From Gordonia sp. (in: high G+C Gram-positive bacteria) (GTDB lineage: Bacteria > Actinomycetota > Actinomycetes > Mycobacteriales > Mycobacteriaceae): a DNA stretch of 6,614 bases. The translations under genes and the position numbers were made by a program. Location of the stretch: assembly GCA_030152405.1 (NCBI GenBank), contig JASLJL010000286.1, positions 1 to 6,614 on the forward strand. The letters are read 5' to 3'. The notes beneath the pieces were generated by a model that saw only the letters and a program-made list of their open reading frames with translations, was not told the DNA's origin and did no database searches. Numbering within the stretch: position 1 is the first letter of the stretch; every line of letters begins with the position of its first letter. Of the stretch, positions 5,944 to 6,614 are shown one piece after another.

Positions 5944-6614
5944 ATGGGCTGGCGAGAACGATTCGAGGCACCGGTCGCGGGCGTGGCAGGCGGCAAGGGC
6001 GGCAACTGGGTGCGTGCGGCGGTCGCGCGTGTCACCACACCGCTGCTGCCCGACGATTACCTGCACCTGGTGAATCCGCTCTGGTCGGCTCGCGAGCTCC
6101 GTGGGCGCGTCGTCTCGGTGACGCCCGTGACCTCCGACAGCGCGACGATCGTGATCGCTCCCGGATGGGGCTTCTCATTCGACTATCACCCCGGCCAGTA
6201 CATCGGGATCGGCGTGCAGACGGGCGGCAGGTGGGCGTGGCGGTCGTACTCGCTGACCTCCGAGCCCGCCAGTTCGGTCGCCGAACGGACGGTGGCGATC
6301 ACCGTGAAGGCGATGCCCGAGGGCTTCCTCTCCTCGCACCTGGTGAACGGGCTGACGCCGGGGACCGTCGTCCGACTCGCGGCGCCCGCCGGTGAGTTCG
6401 TGCTGCCGGATCCGTTGCCGGCCAAGCTGCTGTTCGCCACGGCGGGCAGTGGAATCACGCCCATCATCTCCATGCTGCGGACGATGGCTCGGCGCGGCCA
6501 GCGGGTGGACGCGGTGCTCCTGCACTCGGCCCCCGACGAGGCGGATGTGCTGTTCGCCGATGAGCTCCGCGGGTTCGCCGACGCGGGACTGATCGATCTG
6601 AAGCTGCGTCTCAC
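5944..6614 (+). CDS. Ferredoxin reductase (FNR-type flavin oxidoreductase, Rv3230c-like), N-terminal part
   Basis: The open frame runs off the right edge with 223 residues. It begins [10 protein letters not shown] and has the Rv3230c-like lead [20 protein letters not shown] (37-56). The FAD-binding barrel shows HPGQYIGIG (82-90) and [10 protein letters not shown] (99-108), the R-x-Y-S flavin signature, and APAGEF (147-152). The NAD(P)-binding fold begins with [18 protein letters not shown] (162-179). Family proteins of this layout normally end in a plant-type [2Fe-2S] domain, which would lie past the window. In M. tuberculosis, Rv3230c passes electrons from NADPH to the membrane stearoyl-CoA delta-9 desaturase DesA3, encoded next to it. 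By homology and gene order this protein probably supplies a fatty acyl desaturase, but ring-hydroxylase reductases share the same domains. Expression is likely controlled through the palindromes upstream. Confidence 0.9.
   Translation, partial: MGWRERFEAPVAGVAGGKGGNWVRAAVARVTTPLLPDDYLHLVNPLWSARELRGRVVSVTPVTSDSATIVIAPGWGFSFDYHPGQYIGIGVQTGGRWAWRSYSLTSEPASSVAERTVAITVKAMPEGFLSSHLVNGLTPGTVVRLAAPAGEFVLPDPLPAKLLFATAGSGITPIISMLRTMARRGQRVDAVLLHSAPDEADVLFADELRGFADAGLIDLKLRL

Noticed and set aside
5556..6395. 279-residue + strand frame crossing from the DinB gene into the reductase gene
   Set aside because: It crosses two real genes and a regulatory gap in the wrong frame, and has Arg/Ser/Pro-rich shadow composition.
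1..6614. Insertion sequence, CRISPR array, tRNA, prophage or defence system
   Set aside because: No transposase, terminal repeats, regularly spaced repeats, tRNA-like fold or phage-like genes are visible; gene order and codon use look like core chromosome.

Overview
The window is high-GC DNA with dense codon-biased genes, all on the + strand. It looks chromosomal and comes from a mycolic-acid-type actinobacterium (Mycobacteriales). Gordonia or a close relative is my best guess, from gene order and protein character rather than from a database search. The gene set resembles the Mycobacterium tuberculosis stretch from secA1 (Rv3240c) down to Rv3230c, as I recall it: secA1, an Rv3235-like gene, a wax ester synthase/diacylglycerol acyltransferase (WS/DGAT; Rv3234c/Rv3233c, tgs3), an Rv3231c-like gene and the Rv3230c oxidoreductase.

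Layout. Bases 1-1673 hold the C-terminal 60% or so of the preprotein translocase ATPase SecA, followed by a strong hairpin terminator (1691-1730). A DUF808 (YedI-type) membrane protein follows at 1743-2696; its probable promoter lies inside the DNA of the secA terminator and its mRNA is probably leaderless. Next come a small Rv3235-family protein (2756-3193), a WS/DGAT-family protein (3228-4655) and, 8 bases after its stop, an Rv3231c/DUF6912-like acidic protein (4664-5164). The last two form a likely translationally coupled pair. A DinB/DUF664 putative metal-binding enzyme (5243-5836) stands alone between two short intergenic regions. The window ends inside a flavin- and NAD(P)-dependent ferredoxin reductase (5944-6614+), homologous to the electron-transfer partner of the acyl-CoA desaturase DesA3. 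A desaturase gene would be expected just past the right edge.

Functional themes. The left side is protein export. The right side is acyl-lipid metabolism: a WS/DGAT-family protein, and reducing power for fatty acyl desaturation. The genes between are conserved actinobacterial proteins of unknown role. There is no mobile element, CRISPR array, RNA gene or sign of recent transfer, and no gene-free stretch longer than about 110 bases.

Points most worth following: (1) the WS/DGAT protein has lost the catalytic second His and the Asp of its HHxxxDG motif while keeping the PLW and ND motifs; (2) a near-perfect 22-bp palindrome sits upstream of the ferredoxin reductase gene, overlapping candidate promoter elements, and looks like a repressor operator; (3) the secA terminator and the next gene's promoter seem to share the same DNA. 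I see no clearly undescribed multi-gene system here.
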